Below are positions 60,744 through 64,000 of a stretch of 64,000 nucleotides of DNA, piece by piece. This DNA is from Flavobacterium sp. Root420 (GTDB taxonomy: Bacteria; Bacteroidota; Bacteroidia; Flavobacteriales; Flavobacteriaceae). The stretch is taken from the NCBI RefSeq assembly GCF_001427905.1, contig NZ_LMEF01000001.1, positions 620,394 through 684,393 of the forward strand, in the 5' to 3' direction. The position numbers and the translations under genes are program-made. Each line of letters opens with the position of its first letter. The stretch's first letter is position 1. Under the pieces are notes generated by a model. It saw only the letters and a program-made list of their open reading frames with translations. It had not been told where the DNA came from and searched no databases.

Positions 60744-63038
60744 ATGAAACATAGTTTACTCCTTGCTTTGTCATTTCTTAGCTTTGCCGCATATAGTCAG
60801 GAATACACAACAGCAGAAAATACTTCTTCTGTAAATGATACGGTAAAAAATAAAAAAGGAGAAATCCTTAATGAGGTATTAATTACACCAAATAAACCTA
60901 AAAAGCCGATTGAAGCAGCACGTTCCGGTATTAAAGTTATGGATTTGCCACAAAGCGTTCAGGTTATTGGTAGCGAAGTAATCGAACAGCAACAAGCAAT
61001 AAGACTAAGTGAAGTAGTAAAAAATCTAAACGGTGTTTATGTAGGATCTGCACGTGGTGGTGCTCAGGAATCATTCTTTTCAAGAGGATATGATATGAGT
61101 GCCAATAATATGTTTAAAAATGGTTTCCGATATAATGCAGGTTCAATACCAGAAGTTTCTTCTTTAGAAAAAGTGGAATTCCTAAAAGGTGGTTCTGCTT
61201 TATTATATGGAAATGTTGCACCAGGTGGAATTATGAACCTGGTTACTAAAACGCCAAAATTTACACAGGGTGGTGAAGTATCTATGCAAATGGGGAGTTA
61301 TTCTTATTACAAACCTTCTATTGACTTTTATGGTCCTTTAAACAAATCTATAGCATACAGATTTACCGGATCTTATGAAAACTCTGAAAGTTTTAGAGAT
61401 TATGTGAAAAACGAGCGTATTTATATCAACCCTTCCTTTTTATTCCATCTTTCAGATAAAACCCAAATTACATTACAAGGGGATTATTTAAGTGCCGACT
61501 GGACTCCTGATTTTGGTACCGGAATCTATGGAAAAACAATTTTAGACTTACCTCGTAACGAGTTCTTCGGAGCGCTTTGGTCAACTGCAAACACTAAATC
61601 TTCTAGTGCTTCCTTATTGTTTAATCATGACTTTAACAAAAACTGGAAATTGAGCTTTAATTCTTCTTATCAATCTTACAGAAGAACACAAACCTCTACA
61701 GCACAGTTAAGCACAATTGAAGCTAATGGAAACTGGAAACGTGGTTTAACAAAAGCTGACGGTGCAGAACAAATTTTTGGTGACCAATTAAGTTTACAGG
61801 GAAATTTTAAAACAGGAAGCATCAAACATCAAATATTTACCGGAGTTGATTACGAAAATTCTCTTGCTCCAAATTATACTTTTGGATTCTATGCTCCTGG
61901 AAAACCTGCAGACCTTTTAACAACAGAAGCTACCGCTATAAACTTATATACTTATGATTATAGCACACAAAGTACTGTTATTCCTTATCCAACAAGAACT
62001 ACTCAATTGACAAGTACAGAAACGCAACGTTTTGGAGCCTATTTTCAAGATTTAGTTTCGGTAAATCAATACATAAAAGTTCTGGCGGGATTACGTTGGT
62101 CATGGCAGCAAAGCGAAGCTACCACTACAAAAGAAGTGATAGAGAAAAAGAATAATGTAAATGTCATTACAACTGCGTACGAAGATGCATTACCTGTAAC
62201 TGGTGCTAAAACTATAAACAAAGCTTTCTCACCAAAAGCAGGATTGGTAGTACAGCCTACTAAAGATTTGTCTTTGTTTGCAAGTTATTCAAACTCTTTT
62301 ACTCCAAATACAGGAACAACCGTAGATTCAAAACCATTAGATCCATCAATTATAGATCAATATGAAGTTGGTGTGAAAAAAGATTTCTTTAGAGGTTTTT
62401 TGACAACAAACCTAACCGTATACCAAATTACGAATAATAATTTAGCACAAACGGCTCAATATTTATCAGACGGTATTACACAAAACGTTAATACTAATCT
62501 AAAAGAATTGGTTGGAGCAACAAAAGGAAAAGGAGTTGAAATAGATATTACAGCGACACCTGTAGAAGGTTTGAACATTATGGCTGGTTATAGTTTTAAT
62601 GAAACCAAAGTATCTAAATCATCCGGAACAAGTGGTAGCCTTGTTGTTGGAAATGTTTTAGCAAGAACTCCAAAAAACACTGCCAATTTGAGTTTTTTTT
62701 ACAAATTACCTAGTGGTTTATTAAAAGGAATAACTTTTGGAGCGATTGGAAATTATGTTGGAGATCGTACAGGAGGTTGGAATGATGATTATTTATGGAC
62801 AGAAAACACACCTTCGACCAATCCAAAAACATATACAGTAACAATTAGAGATCGTGATATTCCTTTGGAAGGTTATGTTACTGTAGATGCTTCTCTTGGA
62901 TATGAATGGAAAAAATTCTCCATCTTATGCAGATTATCAAACATAACAAACGAATTAAATTATACAGTTCACGAAAATTATAGTGTGAACCCTATCGCTC
63001 CTCGTCAAATTATGACAAGTTTACGATACAAGTTCTAA
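60744..63038 (+). CDS. TonB-dependent siderophore receptor
   Basis: 764 residues, signal peptide ending AYSQ. Plug: GIKVMDLPQSVQVIGSEVIEQQQAIRLSEVVKNLNGVYVGSARGGAQESFFSRGYD, LEKVEFLKGGSALLYGNVAPGGIMNLVTKTP, the FhuA/FpvA-type siderophore-receptor pattern (LPQSVxVI, SRG). Barrel with NLKELVGATKGKGVEIDITATPVEGLNIMAGYSFNETKV and the terminal strand MTSLRYKF. No carboxypeptidase-like domain, unlike the receptor upstream. Imports ferric siderophore (family knowledge; ligand unknown). Own promoter. Confidence 0.94.
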   Translation: MKHSLLLALSFLSFAAYSQEYTTAENTSSVNDTVKNKKGEILNEVLITPNKPKKPIEAARSGIKVMDLPQSVQVIGSEVIEQQQAIRLSEVVKNLNGVYVGSARGGAQESFFSRGYDMSANNMFKNGFRYNAGSIPEVSSLEKVEFLKGGSALLYGNVAPGGIMNLVTKTPKFTQGGEVSMQMGSYSYYKPSIDFYGPLNKSIAYRFTGSYENSESFRDYVKNERIYINPSFLFHLSDKTQITLQGDYLSADWTPDFGTGIYGKTILDLPRNEFFGALWSTANTKSSSASLLFNHDFNKNWKLSFNSSYQSYRRTQTSTAQLSTIEANGNWKRGLTKADGAEQIFGDQLSLQGNFKTGSIKHQIFTGVDYENSLAPNYTFGFYAPGKPADLLTTEATAINLYTYDYSTQSTVIPYPTRTTQLTSTETQRFGAYFQDLVSVNQYIKVLAGLRWSWQQSEATTTKEVIEKKNNVNVITTAYEDALPVTGAKTINKAFSPKAGLVVQPTKDLSLFASYSNSFTPNTGTTVDSKPLDPSIIDQYEVGVKKDFFRGFLTTNLTVYQITNNNLAQTAQYLSDGITQNVNTNLKELVGATKGKGVEIDITATPVEGLNIMAGYSFNETKVSKSSGTSGSLVVGNVLARTPKNTANLSFFYKLPSGLLKGITFGAIGNYVGDRTGGWNDDYLWTENTPSTNPKTYTVTIRDRDIPLEGYVTVDASLGYEWKKFSILCRLSNITNELNYTVHENYSVNPIAPRQIMTSLRYKF

Positions 63039-63125
63039 AAATTTGAATTAGATTTTTTTACCCAAAGCTTTTTCTGTCTCTTCATTCTTTGAAAGCAGAA
63101 GAAGTTTTGGTTTTTAAATTTCAAT

Positions 63126-63158
63126 AAAAACCTCATTTAGTAATAGATGAGGTTTTTT
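63126..63158 (+). terminator. terminator of the siderophore receptor gene
   Basis: AAAAACCTCAT / ATGAGGTTTTT stem followed by T-tract; 87 bp past the stop. Confidence 0.85.
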
Positions 63159-63233
63159 ATTTTCTACGCAATACTTTTTTTGTTTAAATTTGATTATTAA
63201 CAACTGATAACCAATAATTTAAAACCATATAAA

Positions 63234-64000
63234 ATGAAAAAAAAGTTTATTATAATTGGCGTTTTTTCTTTGCTAATATTCAATTCGTGCAAAAAAGAAG
63301 AAAATAAAGAAGAAGCAAGAATATCCAAACAATATGCTGTAGAAGATTTTTATGACACCAAAGCAATTGGTGCGGCTGGTTTTAATAAGGATGAAACTAA
63401 AATTTTAATTAATAGCAATGTTACCGGAATTGCAAATCTGTATGAATTAAATCTTGCAGACACCACCTCTGTTGCACTTACAAAATCTAAAACAGAAAGC
63501 AATTATGCTGTTGATTATTTGCCCGGCAGTTCAAAATTTATTTATTCATCTGATAAAGGAGGAAATGAAAATACACACCTCTATCTAATGAATAGAACCG
63601 ATGCTTCTGTAAAAGATATTACACCCTGGCCCAATAGCGCCAATAGTTTTGTTGGCTGGAGTCTCGACAAGAAAAATATGTACATAAGCAGCAATAAGCG
63701 AGATGTGAAATATTTTGATATTATGAAATTGGACACGCTTAGTTGGAAGCCTGCCATTTTATATAAAAACGAGACAGGTTTAACTCCATCGGTAATTAGT
63801 AAAACGGAAAGATATATAGCGTTAACAAAAGAAATTACAACAGATAAAAATGAACTGCATATTTACGATAGTAAAACCAAAACCACTAAAAAAATCAGTT
63901 CCGACAAAGAAGCTAGCTGGATTCCGATGGCATTTGAAAAAAATGATAGTATCTTTTACTACTCCACTAACGATGACAGTCAATTTAGTTATTTGGTAAA
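63234..64000 (+). CDS. S9 family (prolyl-oligopeptidase-like) peptidase, N-terminal part, lipoprotein
   Basis: 255 residues lie in the window; the gene continues past the right edge. Signal peptide with lipobox FNSC (Cys about 19), then ISKQYAVEDFYDTKAIGAAGFNKDETKILINSNVTGIANLYELNL and SDKGGNENTHLYLMN, WSLDKKNMYISSNKRDVKYFDIMKLD. These are the repeating blades (about 50 residues) of the propeller preceding the S9 catalytic domain. The catalytic serine is outside the window. A -7-like TAAATTTG lies at 63185-63192. Confidence 0.82.
   Translation, partial: MKKKFIIIGVFSLLIFNSCKKEENKEEARISKQYAVEDFYDTKAIGAAGFNKDETKILINSNVTGIANLYELNLADTTSVALTKSKTESNYAVDYLPGSSKFIYSSDKGGNENTHLYLMNRTDASVKDITPWPNSANSFVGWSLDKKNMYISSNKRDVKYFDIMKLDTLSWKPAILYKNETGLTPSVISKTERYIALTKEITTDKNELHIYDSKTKTTKKISSDKEASWIPMAFEKNDSIFYYSTNDDSQFSYLV

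Overview
The window comes from a low-GC member of the Bacteroidota, most likely Flavobacterium. Supporting signs are AT-rich DNA with almost no Shine-Dalgarno sites, promoters of the TTG-N19-23-TAnnTTTG type, many lipoproteins and outer-membrane beta-barrels, TonB-dependent receptors, a GSIII/GSII glutamine synthetase pair, and long intergenic stretches full of the dispersed palindromes and CGCAAAG-type repeats common in this genus. There are no rRNA genes, tRNA genes or CRISPR arrays.

Layout. 1-2.8 kb: start of a GH92 glycosidase, small secreted proteins and an acetyltransferase. 2.9-8.1 kb: purM, then two divergent glutamine synthetases (type III and eukaryote-like type II). 8.3-13.4 kb: TerC transporter, lipoprotein, secreted esterase and M13 metallopeptidase. 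13.4-17.8 kb: an AraC regulator facing three near-identical secreted-protein genes plus a divergent fourth; each of the three has the same 42-bp upstream element, and a fourth copy overlaps the regulator's own promoter. 17.9-20.3 kb: a scrambled accessory patch with a stand-alone TPR protein, a degenerate ABC-ATPase-like protein, a decayed ORF and a duplicated scrap of the icmF 3' end. 20.6-24 kb: fused B12-dependent acyl-CoA mutase icmF. 24.3-28.5 kb: L,D-transpeptidase, Coa1-like protein, DUF4197 lipoprotein and purU. 28.5-30.9 kb: 123-bp tandem repeats, a possible small-RNA unit and a broken IS110 transposase.

30.9-33.8 kb: BtuF-like protein, pyrF, a Dps protein and a CsbD protein. 33.9-39.5 kb: an AraC regulator, a single-domain response regulator and a CHASE3-PAS histidine kinase, followed by an envelope/stress cluster (DUF4142, porin-like barrel, 50-aa lmo0937-type protein, YtxH, holin-superfamily protein, coiled-coil protein). 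40-42.8 kb: DUF5723 barrel and prfA. 43-46.6 kb: small secreted or membrane proteins of unknown role. 46.6-51.3 kb: HxlR regulator and a divergent NmrA-like reductase with two operator-like palindromes, a VOC protein, an AraC regulator and a TetX-like flavin monooxygenase. 51.5-56.9 kb: topB, small lipoproteins (one frameshifted) and an MFS transporter. 57-63 kb: two TonB-dependent receptors around a DUF4198 protein, sharing a possible iron-regulatory site. The window ends inside an S9 peptidase gene.

The most coherent candidate system is the AraC regulator with its tandem secreted proteins at 13.4-17 kb. Element, -33 box, -7 box and start codon keep the same spacing in all three promoters, and the same element covers the regulator's -33 box. 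This suggests an activator that also represses itself, driving a small family of exported beta-sandwich-like proteins of unknown function.
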